A stretch of DNA of 40,407 bases from Caryophanales bacterium UBA1231. GTDB taxonomy: Bacteria > Bacillota_I > Bacilli_A > ML615J-28 > CAG-313. A program made the position numbers and the translations under genes. The DNA lies in NCBI GenBank assembly GCA_002309035.1, contig DBWT01000084.1:12558-52964 (forward strand). Direction: 5' to 3'. Below, piece by piece: positions 1 through 7,937 of the stretch (position 1 is the stretch's first letter; each line of letters opens with the position of its first letter). The notes beneath the pieces were generated by a model. The model was not told the origin of the DNA. It saw only the letters and a list, made by a program, of their open reading frames with translations, and did no database searches.

Positions 1-1
1 G

Positions 2-49
2 AGAGTTGAACCTTTGATGTTAACGAGATTTGAACTAATTGAAATATAA
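2..49 (+). CDS. C-terminal end of an unidentified protein (partial)
   Basis: Reading from base 2, an open frame gives 15 residues ending in MLTRFELIEI and then TAA at 47-49. The alternation of hydrophobic residues resembles the last beta strand of a carbohydrate-active enzyme or similar protein, but this is too short to identify. A hairpin with a T-tract follows 13 bases after the stop, which supports a real gene end here. The rest lies outside the window. Confidence 0.35.
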   Translation, partial: RVEPLMLTRFELIEI

Positions 50-61
50 ATAATAATTTGC

Positions 62-87
62 CAAGATTAAGAGTCTTGACTTTTTTG
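62..87 (+). terminator. weak intrinsic terminator
   Basis: CAAGAT (62-67) pairs with GTCTTG (73-78) around a 5-base loop and is followed by AC and six T. The stem is short and closes with a T-G pair, so this is a modest candidate. It sits just after the partial upstream reading frame. Confidence 0.4.
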
Positions 88-168
88 TTATTTAAATAAA
101 AACATTAAAAAATAATTAAATATACATAAATAAGGTTTATATGAATTGTATTATATATAGAGATTATT

Positions 169-244
169 ATTTTATCATTTTGTAAAAAGTCGCTAAATCA
201 AAAATCAATAATAAGCATTGGAAAGAAAAAGAAAATGATAAAAT
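169..244. repeat. 13-bp perfect inverted repeat, 50-bp spacer
   Basis: ATTTTATCATTTT at 169-181 is exactly repeated in reverse complement at 232-244, just upstream of the extended -10 of the sugar-isomerase-like gene. It could be an operator pair, a long hairpin or chance in AT-rich DNA. Apart from this, the 88-267 interval holds nothing I can name. Confidence 0.4.
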
Positions 245-267
245 TCATAGTTAAATTATCATATCCA

Positions 268-276
268 TGATATAAT
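268..276 (+). promoter_or_regulatory. extended -10 promoter
   Basis: TG-A-TATAAT at 268-276, with no good -35 box at the usual distance. It lies 18 bases before the start of the isomerase-like gene, leaving a very short leader that contains the AAGGAGG ribosome-binding site (284-290). Confidence 0.6.
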
Positions 277-294
277 AAATAAAAAGGAGGTTTT

Positions 295-1482
295 ATGAAA
301 AGAATATACTTATATCCTATTAAATCTATTTTAAGCAATGATTATTTAATAAATAAAGATTCTGAAGAACTAATAAATAAATTAAAACAATTAAATCCAA
401 CTATTGAGTTTAAAATAGTTAATGATTTTTTTCATAAAGATGGTTTATATTTAATATTAGTTCAAAGTGGAGGTAGCGAAAATTATTTTAAAGAACATAT
501 TTTCTCTTCCTTTGCAGGTCCATATTATTTATTAACATATGGTTCTTGTAATTCTTTAGCTGCCAGTTTAGAAATCTTAACTTTTATTAAACAAAATAAT
601 CGTTGTGGTGAAGTTCTCCATGGAAATGTTTCTTATATTAATAACCGAATTCGCTCTTTGATTGATATAAAACAAATCAAACATGATTATTTAGGCATTA
701 TTGGTAAACCAAGTGATTGGTTAATATCTTCTGATGTTGATTATCAAAAATGTTTAGATAAATTTGGTTTAGAATTAATTGATATTGATGAAACAGAAGT
801 AATTGATATTTTTAATAGTATTGAAAATGTGAAAGAAACTGATTTTGATTTTGATAAGAATGAATTATCTAAAGCATTAAGATTAAATGAAGCACTACAA
901 ATCATAATTGACAAATATCATTTAAAAGGAATTACCATTCGTTGTTTTGATTTATTAAGTAAAATAAAGACTTCTGCTTGTATGTCATTAGCTCTTTTAA
1001 ATGATTTAGGCATTACATCAATTTGTGAGGGTGATATACCTTCATTAATTAGTGCTCATTTAGTAAATAACTTATTAGATACTTTGTCATTTCAAGCAAA
1101 TCCACAATATATAGATCCAGCAAATAATATTATCGAATTTGCACACTGTACAATTCCTTTCAAAATGTGTAGAAAATACAATTTAGATACACACTTTGAA
1201 TCAAATAGTGCTGTTGGAATCCATGGTGAAATGAAAATCACAAATGTGACTGTTTATAAAATTAACAGTGAAATAAATGAATTCTATGTATCTGAAGGTG
1301 TAATTTTAAATAATGATTATCGACGTGATCGTTGTCGTACACAAATTAGAATTCAATTAGATAGCAGCGTTAATTATTTTCTCAAGTCATCACTTGGCAA
1401 TCATCACTTAATAATATATGGAAATCATAAAGAAGAAATTAAAAACTATTTTGAATCGTTTGGTTTAAGAGAGGTAGTATAA
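295..1482 (+). CDS. L-fucose/L-arabinose isomerase-like protein
   Basis: 395 residues, resembling the shorter 'L-fucose isomerase-like' proteins (COG2407 type). An N-terminal Rossmann-like part contains the GPYYLLTYGSCNSLAASLEI segment (about 75-95). The C-terminal isomerase domain has the likely metal ligands of the family: E245 and D247 in CEGDIPS, H284 in FAHCTIP and H310 with E312 in IHGE. True FucI enzymes are near 590 residues, so this is the compact relative, and the natural sugar cannot be read from sequence. The start has a perfect AAGGAGG at 284-290. The stop touches the next start (TAA then ATG), so it is in an operon with the Nudix gene. Role in isomerising an aldose to a ketose is inferred from the family. 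Confidence 0.7.
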   Translation: MKRIYLYPIKSILSNDYLINKDSEELINKLKQLNPTIEFKIVNDFFHKDGLYLILVQSGGSENYFKEHIFSSFAGPYYLLTYGSCNSLAASLEILTFIKQNNRCGEVLHGNVSYINNRIRSLIDIKQIKHDYLGIIGKPSDWLISSDVDYQKCLDKFGLELIDIDETEVIDIFNSIENVKETDFDFDKNELSKALRLNEALQIIIDKYHLKGITIRCFDLLSKIKTSACMSLALLNDLGITSICEGDIPSLISAHLVNNLLDTLSFQANPQYIDPANNIIEFAHCTIPFKMCRKYNLDTHFESNSAVGIHGEMKITNVTVYKINSEINEFYVSEGVILNNDYRRDRCRTQIRIQLDSSVNYFLKSSLGNHHLIIYGNHKEEIKNYFESFGLREVV

Positions 1483-2058
1483 ATGGAAATTGAAAAAATC
1501 GAGTTAATACATCAAGGTAAATATATAAGCTACTACGAAGCTTCATATAAACTTGATAGTGGGCATATCAAAAAGTATGAGTTAGTATCACGTAATCATA
1601 GTCTTACAACTAAAACTTTAGGCAGAGGGCGAATCGAAGGTGTTGGTTTAGTTCCTTTTAGTGAGAACCATGAAAAAATCATACTTCAAAAGGAATACCG
1701 CTTATCTTGTAATGATTGGGTTTATACTTTTCCTGCAGGTATTATTGATTTAGGGGAAGAAGTAAGCGTTGCTGCTAAAAGAGAATTAAAGGAAGAAACA
1801 GGTGTCGACTTAATTAAAGTCATTGATATTCTTCCCGCATGTTTCACTTGCCAAGGCTTTAGCGATGAATTAATGGAAATCGTTATATGTGAAGCTAAGG
1901 GTGATGTTAGAAATTCTTTAGATGAAGCTGAAGTAATTGAGGCTAACTGGTATTCAAAAGAAGATGTTAGAAAGCTTTTTGATCTAAAAGTTAAGATGAG
2001 TGTTAGAACCCAAATGTTTCTTTGGTGTTGGCTAAATCAAAAAGAGCGACAAAATTAG
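1483..2058 (+). CDS. Nudix hydrolase, ADP-ribose pyrophosphatase type
   Basis: 191 residues. The complete Nudix box G-x5-E-x7-REL-x-EE-x-G lies at residues 86-108 (G86, E92, R100, E101, E104, E105, G107), and the glutamates bind the catalytic Mg2+. The N-terminal strands and the FPAG turn before the box, as well as overall length, match ADP-ribose pyrophosphatases (NudF/YqkG-like), which split ADP-ribose into AMP and ribose 5-phosphate. Translation is coupled to the isomerase-like gene: the ATG follows its stop directly, and the ribosome-binding site (AGAGAGGTAG region) lies inside the end of that gene. Substrate assignment within Nudix proteins from sequence alone is provisional. Confidence 0.82.
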   Translation: MEIEKIELIHQGKYISYYEASYKLDSGHIKKYELVSRNHSLTTKTLGRGRIEGVGLVPFSENHEKIILQKEYRLSCNDWVYTFPAGIIDLGEEVSVAAKRELKEETGVDLIKVIDILPACFTCQGFSDELMEIVICEAKGDVRNSLDEAEVIEANWYSKEDVRKLFDLKVKMSVRTQMFLWCWLNQKERQN

Positions 2059-2074
2059 CGATTTGTGGTATAAT
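2046..2074 (+). promoter_or_regulatory. promoter of the metalloprotease lipoprotein gene
   Basis: Extended -10 TG-G-TATAAT at 2066-2074, with a weak -35 GCGACA at 2046-2051 (17-base spacing) inside the end of the Nudix gene. The gene start is 26 bases downstream with GGAG at 2091-2094. Confidence 0.6.
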
Positions 2075-2100
2075 ATATAAGCTTAATAAAGGAGAAAAAT

Positions 2101-5100
2101 ATGAAAAGATTATTTAATATATTAATGATTATGTTTCTAAGCTTTTCTTTACTATTTGTTGCCTCATGTGAATTTAATCTTGGCCAAAATAAAGAAGAAA
2201 AAGATTTAGAAGCTATATATCAATCTCTTTTTGAAGACGTTGATACTTTAAATGTTACAGAAGATTTGAGATTTAAAACATTCGTTAGTGGTGTTAGAGT
2301 TTCTTATGAATCAAATAATCCAAGTGTTATTTCTAACACTGGTAAAGTAACAAGACCTGAAGAAGATACAGAAGTAGAAGTTAAAATTACTTTATCTCAT
2401 TCATCTTCAAAATATGTTGAAGTTATGACATTTGTTGTTCTTAAAGCAAATGGCTATGTAGAACCTCCAAAACCTGAAGATGAATTAACAGAATTAAAAG
2501 CTGCTATTGCTGCACTTGAGGATTCAATTAATAACTTTAAGTTAACAGTTACTTCAACTCTTGATGGTGAAGTAGAATACGTTGCTGAATATTATCTTGA
2601 TGATGATAAAATTAGAATGATTGATACATATGAATATGATGGTGATGAATATTCATACGATTATTATGTTACACTAGAAGATGGTATGATCACATCATTT
2701 GTTTACGAATATAATGATGAATACTATATAGTAACCGATCCAGATGATATCGATGAATTCTTATATTATACTGATTATTATTTAGATTATTATAGCTTCT
2801 CATTTAGTGCTAGTGATTTTACATATCAAGATGGTGTATATGTTGTTAAAGAAAATCTAATGAATACTGTTGGTAAATTAATTCTTGGTGATTTTGATAG
2901 TGAAAGCACTAGTGAAGAATTTACATCATTCACATTAACACTAAAAGATGGTCTAATCTATAAAGTTGAAGCAGATACAATTTATTCATCTGAAGGTGAT
3001 TATTCATATCATTATGAATTAGTATTTGAAGGTTTTGGTCTTCAAGAAGTAATCATTCCTGATGCTATACCTGAAGAAGATGAAGATATAGAACTTGCTG
3101 ATGTTTATTATATGGAAAAAGGCGATGAAGCAACAGTTGGTGGTTTTGTTGTTGGTTCTCTAGGCCAAAACATTTATATTTCTGACGGTACTGCTTCTCT
3201 TTGTGTTTATTTCACTTCAATGAGTTATATACCTGAAGACATCCAACTTGGTGATTATCTATCTGCATCAGGTACTGTTGATATCTTCAATGGCTTATAT
3301 GAAGTTAAAGTAGCAAGCGCAGAAGATGCTATGTTATATGAGGGTATTTCAATAGAACCTGATTCAATTGATGATGTTTCACAAATTGATTCAAGCTTAA
3401 TGAGCTATGTAATTAATTTAGAAAATGTCAAATTAGAATCAAAGACTGTATCATCAACAAAAGATACAACTATTGTTTTAACAGATTCATATGGTAATAC
3501 AATTTCATTCTTTGTGAAAAAAGCTAATGCTGCTTTATTTGAAGAAGCAATGGCTGATATCGATGTTTCTAAAAACCTAATGCTAAATAATGTTGTTGTT
3601 TCAGTTTATAAAACAAATGTTCAACTAATGATTACTGAACAATTTAGTGCTCAAGAAATTACTGGTTTATTTGTTAATCCAAAATCTTTAAATGTTAGTT
3701 TAGGCACTACTCTTAATGAAGTTTTAGAACAATTTAGTTTCCAATATATTGGTGATGTTGTGTCTAATTTAAATTTAAATGAATTAACTTATGAAACATC
3801 ATACGATGGATTAACAGGTGGTTCATATGAAATCGTCTTTAAATATGAAGGACTAGAAGTAACAGCAACAGTTAAAGTTGTTTCATCAGGTGTTACTGAA
3901 AATGCTTCATACGATTTACTAGAAACAGTAGCAAAACAAGCAACAACATATTCACCTGGTCTTCCTTCAACTGGTGATGTAAATGTCTTAGTTATCCCAA
4001 TTGCTTTTACTAATTCACCTAATTATGACTTATCAGTAATTGAAACAGCATTCAATGGTGAAAACAGTGAAACTGGATGGTATTCGCTAAGTGGATATTA
4101 TAAAGAAACATCATATGGTGTTTTAAATATTCATGCGAATGTTTTAGATCCATATCAAACAAATGAAGAATACAACCTTAAAAAAGGTACTACAGGCGTT
4201 GAAGACTATAAATATTTCTTAGATGCGATTACTTACTATGATGAAGACATCAATTATGCTGAATATGACCAAAATGATGATGGTTATATCGATTGTGTAT
4301 ATTTAATTTATCTTGCACCATACATGAGCGCATTGAGTCATACTGATTTATGGTGGGCATATTGTTATGAATATTTTGAAGATGCAGAATCAGAAGAAGT
4401 TAAGTTTGATGGCATTGGTCTAGATTGGTACTTATGGGCAAGCTATGAATTCTTCAATGAACCAATCTATACAGCATATGATTCACAATACAATGTGATT
4501 GAAGAAGAATGCTTATATGTTAAAATTAATTGTGAAACAATTATTCATGAAACAGGACATGCACTAGGTCTAGATGATTACTATGACTATAATGATAAAA
4601 AGGGTCCATATGGTGGTTTAGGCGCATTCGTTATGATGGACACTAACCAAGGTGACCATGACCCATTCTCAAAAGCAATTCTTGGCTGGATTAATCCAAC
4701 AGTTGTTTATAATGCGAAATACAGTGCTACTTTAAGATCATTTACTGATTTTGGAGATGCTATTTTTATCATGAAAGATAATGAAGAAACATACTTTACA
4801 GAAATGTATGTTATCGCATTATACACACCAACTAAAGCTAATGAATTAAAGTGTACATATGAATGTGGTTTACCATCAATTAGTGGTGTAGCAATCTTCC
4901 ATGTGGATGCGGTAATCAGTGATAATATTACTGATGAAACAGGTGCCATCGACATTTATAAATTTAATAATGGTTCAACTGAACATAAATTAATTAAGTT
5001 AATTGAAGCAGATGGACATAATGACATTGAACAAGATAATTATTCATATGTTGAAAATGATGATTTATTCCAAGCAAATTCAAGCTATGAACTTACTTGG

Positions 5101-5181
5101 TATGATGGAAGTAATGCGAATATTGTTATTGAAATCGGTGAACTTAACGACACAGTTCAAATCTCAATAAAAACAAAATAA
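2101..5181 (+). CDS. Secreted lipoprotein with M6-like zinc metalloprotease domain
   Basis: 1026 residues. Type II signal peptide with lipobox VASC, so lipidation at Cys23 is expected. An atypical bacterial Ig-like segment follows (about 45-117), then an acidic Tyr/Asp-rich region, an OB-fold-like part (about 338-420, YISDGTASLCVYF...), and a second Ig-like part (about 515-600). The C-terminal third is a metalloprotease: HETGHALGLDD at 816-826 fits HExxHxxGxxD, with H816, H820 and D826 as zinc ligands and E817 as the base, followed by a candidate Met-turn (FVMMD). This is the pattern of peptidase family M6 (immune inhibitor A-like). The protein is strongly acidic. It is a single-gene unit with its own promoter and terminator. 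A role in degrading extracellular protein, possibly host protein, is inference. Confidence 0.8.
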   Translation: MKRLFNILMIMFLSFSLLFVASCEFNLGQNKEEKDLEAIYQSLFEDVDTLNVTEDLRFKTFVSGVRVSYESNNPSVISNTGKVTRPEEDTEVEVKITLSHSSSKYVEVMTFVVLKANGYVEPPKPEDELTELKAAIAALEDSINNFKLTVTSTLDGEVEYVAEYYLDDDKIRMIDTYEYDGDEYSYDYYVTLEDGMITSFVYEYNDEYYIVTDPDDIDEFLYYTDYYLDYYSFSFSASDFTYQDGVYVVKENLMNTVGKLILGDFDSESTSEEFTSFTLTLKDGLIYKVEADTIYSSEGDYSYHYELVFEGFGLQEVIIPDAIPEEDEDIELADVYYMEKGDEATVGGFVVGSLGQNIYISDGTASLCVYFTSMSYIPEDIQLGDYLSASGTVDIFNGLYEVKVASAEDAMLYEGISIEPDSIDDVSQIDSSLMSYVINLENVKLESKTVSSTKDTTIVLTDSYGNTISFFVKKANAALFEEAMADIDVSKNLMLNNVVVSVYKTNVQLMITEQFSAQEITGLFVNPKSLNVSLGTTLNEVLEQFSFQYIGDVVSNLNLNELTYETSYDGLTGGSYEIVFKYEGLEVTATVKVVSSGVTENASYDLLETVAKQATTYSPGLPSTGDVNVLVIPIAFTNSPNYDLSVIETAFNGENSETGWYSLSGYYKETSYGVLNIHANVLDPYQTNEEYNLKKGTTGVEDYKYFLDAITYYDEDINYAEYDQNDDGYIDCVYLIYLAPYMSALSHTDLWWAYCYEYFEDAESEEVKFDGIGLDWYLWASYEFFNEPIYTAYDSQYNVIEEECLYVKINCETIIHETGHALGLDDYYDYNDKKGPYGGLGAFVMMDTNQGDHDPFSKAILGWINPTVVYNAKYSATLRSFTDFGDAIFIMKDNEETYFTEMYVIALYTPTKANELKCTYECGLPSISGVAIFHVDAVISDNITDETGAIDIYKFNNGSTEHKLIKLIEADGHNDIEQDNYSYVENDDLFQANSSYELTWYDGSNANIVIEIGELNDTVQISIKTK

Positions 5182-5183
5182 AA

Positions 5184-5206
5184 AAAAGGAGCCAATGGCT
5201 CCTTTT
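5184..5206. terminator. bidirectional terminator between convergent genes
   Basis: Perfect 10-bp stem AAAAGGAGCC (5184-5193) / GGCTCCTTTT (5197-5206) with a 3-base loop. A-rich on one side and T-rich on the other, it serves both the lipoprotein gene and the convergent phosphofructokinase gene, whose stop codon overlaps the stem. Confidence 0.85.
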
Positions 5207-6404
5207 ATCTATGAATATATTTAGGAAAATCATTTTGTTTTAAGTCTTTGACATTTCCTTTAATTAGTGGTTCAAGATAATTAATGAATTCATCTTGAAT
5301 TTGATTATCATCTTTTATCCACTCTTTAGGGAAAGGTTTAACAAGTGTAGCAACGTTTGATAATTTGGTGTATGAGTATTTAATCTTGTACTTTTCTTGA
5401 TTAACACGATTCATTGTTACCATAATGCCTGACTTATTTTTTAAAGCAAATTTAACGCCATTTTTCCCACAATTGATGGCTTCATTTAAATCTGTTAAGG
5501 AAGCAACGTTGAAGAAGCATCTTTGAAGCAAATTAAGTTCAATTGCTCTTACAGGCAGTTTGAGGGTTGTTCCAATAATTTCAGCTAAAACTTGGGCAAC
5601 ACCACCGAGTTGAAGGTGTCCGAAAGTATCATTACTGTTGAAAGTTCTTAAAGACAAAATATATTCATTTTTATCATTTTTGATACCTTCAGATACAGCA
5701 ACTAACACTTTACGCTTTCTTTCATATATTCTCTTTACATCGCTAATGAATTTATCAATATTAAATGGTACTTCAGGAAGATATATTAAATCTGCACCAT
5801 ACCCTATTTTTTCTGCTAACTTTACGGATGCGGCTAACCAACCAGCATCACGTCCCATTATTTCAATAATCGTAACACGACCTTTTTCATAAACATTGAT
5901 GTCTTGATGAATATTGATGATGGAATTAATAATAAACTTAGCCGCAGAAGCATAGCCTGGTGTATGATCACAAGCCATTAAGTCATTATCAATTGTTTTA
6001 GGAATACCAATAACATTAATACTAGCTTTAACATGTTTAAAATAATGATCTAATTTTAAACAAGTATCCATTGAATCATTACCACCGATATAGAAAAAAT
6101 CAGTAATACGATATTTTTTAAAAATGTTTAAAATGAGTTCATAATTAGGATCATTATAATCATCGCTTAATTTGAAACGAACAGAGCCTAAATAAGCACC
6201 AGGTGTATTTTTCAATAACTCTAAATCGATTAAATCATTTCGAAAATCGATAAAGTTTTCTTTTAAAATACCATCTATTCCATAGATTGCGCCTAAAATA
6301 GTATCAAACTCATTTGATTTTAAAGCAGCTTTCACAATACCATATAAACTACCATTAATAACAGCAGTAGGACCGCCAGATTGACCAACAATAAGATTAC
6401 GCAT
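5205..6404 (-). CDS. PPi-type 6-phosphofructokinase
   Basis: 399 residues from the preferred start. GQSGGPTAVINGS at 7-19 is the phosphate-loop region. GGNDS at 107-111 has Asp where ATP enzymes have the Gly of GGDGS, and PKTIDND at 135-141 has Lys where ATP enzymes have GTIDND. Both changes mark pyrophosphate-dependent enzymes, which convert fructose 6-phosphate and PPi reversibly to fructose 1,6-bisphosphate. EIMGRDAGWLAA follows. A longer frame begins at 6416, but that first ATG is itself part of the ribosome-binding site ATGGAGAAG, correctly spaced for the ATG at 6404, so the shorter start is chosen. Monocistronic and convergent with the lipoprotein gene. Phosphate-donor assignment rests on motifs only. 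Confidence 0.88.
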   Translation of the reverse strand: MRNLIVGQSGGPTAVINGSLYGIVKAALKSNEFDTILGAIYGIDGILKENFIDFRNDLIDLELLKNTPGAYLGSVRFKLSDDYNDPNYELILNIFKKYRITDFFYIGGNDSMDTCLKLDHYFKHVKASINVIGIPKTIDNDLMACDHTPGYASAAKFIINSIINIHQDINVYEKGRVTIIEIMGRDAGWLAASVKLAEKIGYGADLIYLPEVPFNIDKFISDVKRIYERKRKVLVAVSEGIKNDKNEYILSLRTFNSNDTFGHLQLGGVAQVLAEIIGTTLKLPVRAIELNLLQRCFFNVASLTDLNEAINCGKNGVKFALKNKSGIMVTMNRVNQEKYKIKYSYTKLSNVATLVKPFPKEWIKDDNQIQDEFINYLEPLIKGNVKDLKQNDFPKYIHR

Positions 6405-6407
6405 ATT

Positions 6408-6414
6408 CTTCTCC
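6408..6414 (-). promoter_or_regulatory. ribosome-binding site that decides the PFK start
   Basis: On the minus strand GGAGAAG at 6414-6408 is followed by AAT and ATG (6404). The upstream in-frame ATG at 6416 overlaps this site and has no purine-rich sequence before it. Confidence 0.7.
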
Positions 6415-6511
6415 ATTATTAATTTATACTATTATTATAAGACAATAATTGTAATAAATGTTGTGAATTTATAATAAAAATGTTTTCTTATTTTCAAATG
6501 TTTTTATTTTA

Positions 6512-6536
6512 TGATATACTATATTTGTTATATAAT
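6512..6536 (+). promoter_or_regulatory. candidate promoter(s) for the membrane protein pair
   Basis: Two candidate -10 boxes: extended TG-A-TATACT at 6512-6520 and TATAAT at 6531-6536. Neither has a strong -35 box. The gene begins at 6563 with AAGGA about 9 bases upstream. Confidence 0.45.
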
Positions 6537-6562
6537 AAATCACAATAAAAAAGGAATCAAAA

Positions 6563-7300
6563 ATGAAAGATCGAATGCCTAAAGAAATACCATTATATGT
6601 TAGATTAATTGTGGCAAGTATCTTTTTACTTTTAGAAGGATTTCTCTTTTATTTAATTGTTTTTTTAAAGATTAATAATATTAAGTACTATTGTTATTTA
6701 AGTATTGTTCTTTGTTTTATTATTTCTTCAATATTTGTTGTCACAAGTAAATACAATTATATAATACTAACAGCACTACTTTTTACATTGTTTGCTGATT
6801 TATTCTTTGTTTTAATTCAACAGAATAATTATTATATATTTGGAATAATATTAATTAATATAGTTCAACTCATTTATTTATTTTATGTGACAAAACAATT
6901 AACAAAAAAACTAATATTTTTGACACTTTTGATTCGCATAATCTCATCAATGGTTTTTGTTTTTATCGCATTATGTTTTTTAAAACCAAGCATAAAAGTA
7001 TTAACTATTTTATCAATAATATCTTTTGTTAATCTCTTAATGAATATTATTATAAGTGGTATGAGATTCAAAAGTGATGCTTTACTATTTTTTGGTTTAA
7101 TACTTTTAATGTTATCTTTTGTTGTAGTTGTTTTAAAACAAATATCTGAGATAAATCAATTTATATCACAATGGAATTTTAATATGGTTTGGTTCTTTTA
7201 CCTTCCATCTCAAATATTAATTAGCTTATTTCCTGTTTTTAAGAAATTTATTAGAAAGGAGCAAGACAATGTTAGCAAAGAAATTCCAAGATCTTCCTAG
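6563..7300 (+). CDS. Multi-spanning membrane protein, possibly YhhN/TMEM86-like
   Basis: 245 residues, almost entirely hydrophobic, with about eight predicted membrane helices and a short basic C-terminus. The LFADLFFVL segment, a later DALLFFGLILL segment and a near-terminal FYLPSQILISLF are reminiscent of the YhhN/TMEM86 (lysoplasmalogenase-like) fold, but the similarity is weak and judged by eye. Codon use is unusually rich in Ile/Phe/Leu even for this window. It overlaps the following small gene by 32 bases, indicating co-transcription and coupled translation. No function is assigned. Confidence 0.6.
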   Translation: MKDRMPKEIPLYVRLIVASIFLLLEGFLFYLIVFLKINNIKYYCYLSIVLCFIISSIFVVTSKYNYIILTALLFTLFADLFFVLIQQNNYYIFGIILINIVQLIYLFYVTKQLTKKLIFLTLLIRIISSMVFVFIALCFLKPSIKVLTILSIISFVNLLMNIIISGMRFKSDALLFFGLILLMLSFVVVVLKQISEINQFISQWNFNMVWFFYLPSQILISLFPVFKKFIRKEQDNVSKEIPRSS

Positions 7301-7499
7301 ATTAATTCAATTCTTACTATTACTTATTCCTGTAGTTAGCTGGATTACTGAAATCGTAGTAAGAGTATCAGCCCTAATTGCAAAACCAAACGCTAAAAAC
7401 ATTTTAGGTTTCATCTTTGGTTTAGTAATTCCTGTATTCGGTTGGTTAGATTTAATTTGGGTATTATTATTCAAACATTTAGTATTATGTCAAGTATAA
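7269..7499 (+). CDS. Small conserved-looking membrane protein, unknown function
   Basis: 76 residues with two hydrophobic helices (about 12-36 and 45-70) and a basic start, MLAKKFQDLPRLIQ. The second helix carries regular Gly residues and the pattern FGLVIPVFGWLDLIWVLLFK. The start has a strong AAAGGAG at 7255-7261 with 7-base spacing, although it lies inside the previous reading frame. Codon use is more ordinary than in the upstream gene. The stop codon is embedded in a terminator stem. I recognise no family. Confidence 0.72.
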   Translation: MLAKKFQDLPRLIQFLLLLIPVVSWITEIVVRVSALIAKPNAKNILGFIFGLVIPVFGWLDLIWVLLFKHLVLCQV

Positions 7500-7524
7500 G
7501 AAAGGGGAACCTTTCTTATATTTT
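7495..7524 (+). terminator. hairpin with T-tract directly abutting tRNA-Thr
   Basis: TATAAGAAAGG (7495-7505) pairs perfectly with CCTTTCTTATA (7510-7520) around a GGAA loop and is followed by TTTT, which ends at the first base of the tRNA. It is a good intrinsic terminator for the membrane protein pair. Because the tRNA starts in the next base, it may instead be a processing or read-through structure. Confidence 0.72.
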
Positions 7525-7598
7525 GCTTACTTAGTATATCGGTATTACACAGCCATGGTAAGGCTGCAAGGTAGGTTCGATTCCTACAGTAAGCACCA
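7525..7598 (+). tRNA. tRNA-Thr (anticodon GGU)
   Basis: 74 bases. The 7-bp acceptor stem GCTTACT/AGTAAGC is perfect. The D-arm has the GG pair in its loop but a short stem (about 3-4 bp). The anticodon stem is CAGCC/GGCTG with loop ATGGTAA, giving anticodon GGT after the invariant T33. The variable loop has 4 bases. The T-arm is GTAGG-TTCGATT-CCTAC. The discriminator is A and CCA is encoded. GGU reads ACC and ACU threonine codons. No tRNA neighbours are present. Confidence 0.92.
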
Positions 7599-7630
7599 GA
7601 GGAATATATCATTCAAGAAATCAATTAATA

Positions 7631-7658
7631 AAATAAATATAAATAAATATAAATAAAT
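7631..7658. repeat. short tandem repeat, 10-bp unit
   Basis: AAATAAATAT is repeated 2.8 times without error between the tRNA and the following terminator. The copy number is too low and the unit too simple for a CRISPR or regulatory call. Confidence 0.6.
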
Positions 7659-7705
7659 GCCCCATTTTACACTCAAATAGAGTATAGAATTGGGGCTATT
7701 TTTCT
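7659..7705 (+). terminator. terminator downstream of tRNA-Thr
   Basis: GCCCCA...CTC (from 7659) pairs with GAG...TGGGGC (to 7696), with an A-rich loop and internal mismatches, then TATTTTT. The G+C content of the stem base stands out from the surroundings. It most likely ends the tRNA transcript. Confidence 0.65.
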
Positions 7706-7937
7706 GATTTCTTAAAAGATATAGATTTTATTCAATACATGGTATTATTACTTAATTATTTTAATGCTTCAGATATATGGATAATCTACAAAATAATTAT
7801 GAAAAGAAGATAGAAGATATTAATATATATGGTTTATTTACTGTTGAAGAGTTCAAACCATATGCTTATTTCGTTTTAATTCATTTGCTTATAAACATAA
7901 TAAGTGATATAATATATAAAGTAAAAAGGTGAAGATT
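7706..7937. other. gap before the folT-like operon; holds a 51-codon reading frame of doubtful status
   Basis: An ATG-initiated frame runs from 7777 to a TGA at 7930-7932 (51 residues, ending near IHLLINIISDIIYKVKR). It lacks a ribosome-binding site, and the promoter of the next gene lies inside it, so it is probably chance or a remnant. I see no riboswitch here: the predicted transcription start (about 7920) leaves only some 18 bases of leader. Confidence 0.3.
7885..7913 (+). promoter_or_regulatory. promoter of the folT-gpmI operon
   Basis: Extended -10 TG-A-TATAAT at 7905-7913 with a partial -35 TTGCTT at 7885-7890 (17-base spacing). Confidence 0.6.

Noticed and set aside
4707..4955. 82-residue minus-strand frame inside the metalloprotease gene
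   Set aside because: Opposite-strand shadow of a strongly supported coding region with no promoter or ribosome-binding site.
7631..7658. Possible CRISPR or satellite array
   Set aside because: Only 2.8 copies of a simple 10-base AT unit and no spacers.
7929..7937. GTG start for the FolT-like gene
   Set aside because: No ribosome-binding site upstream; AAAGGTGA overlapping the GTG is correctly spaced for ATG 7938.
7706..7937. Possible folate (THF) or preQ1 riboswitch before the FolT-like gene
   Set aside because: The predicted transcription start leaves about 18 bases of leader, and no conserved core is visible.
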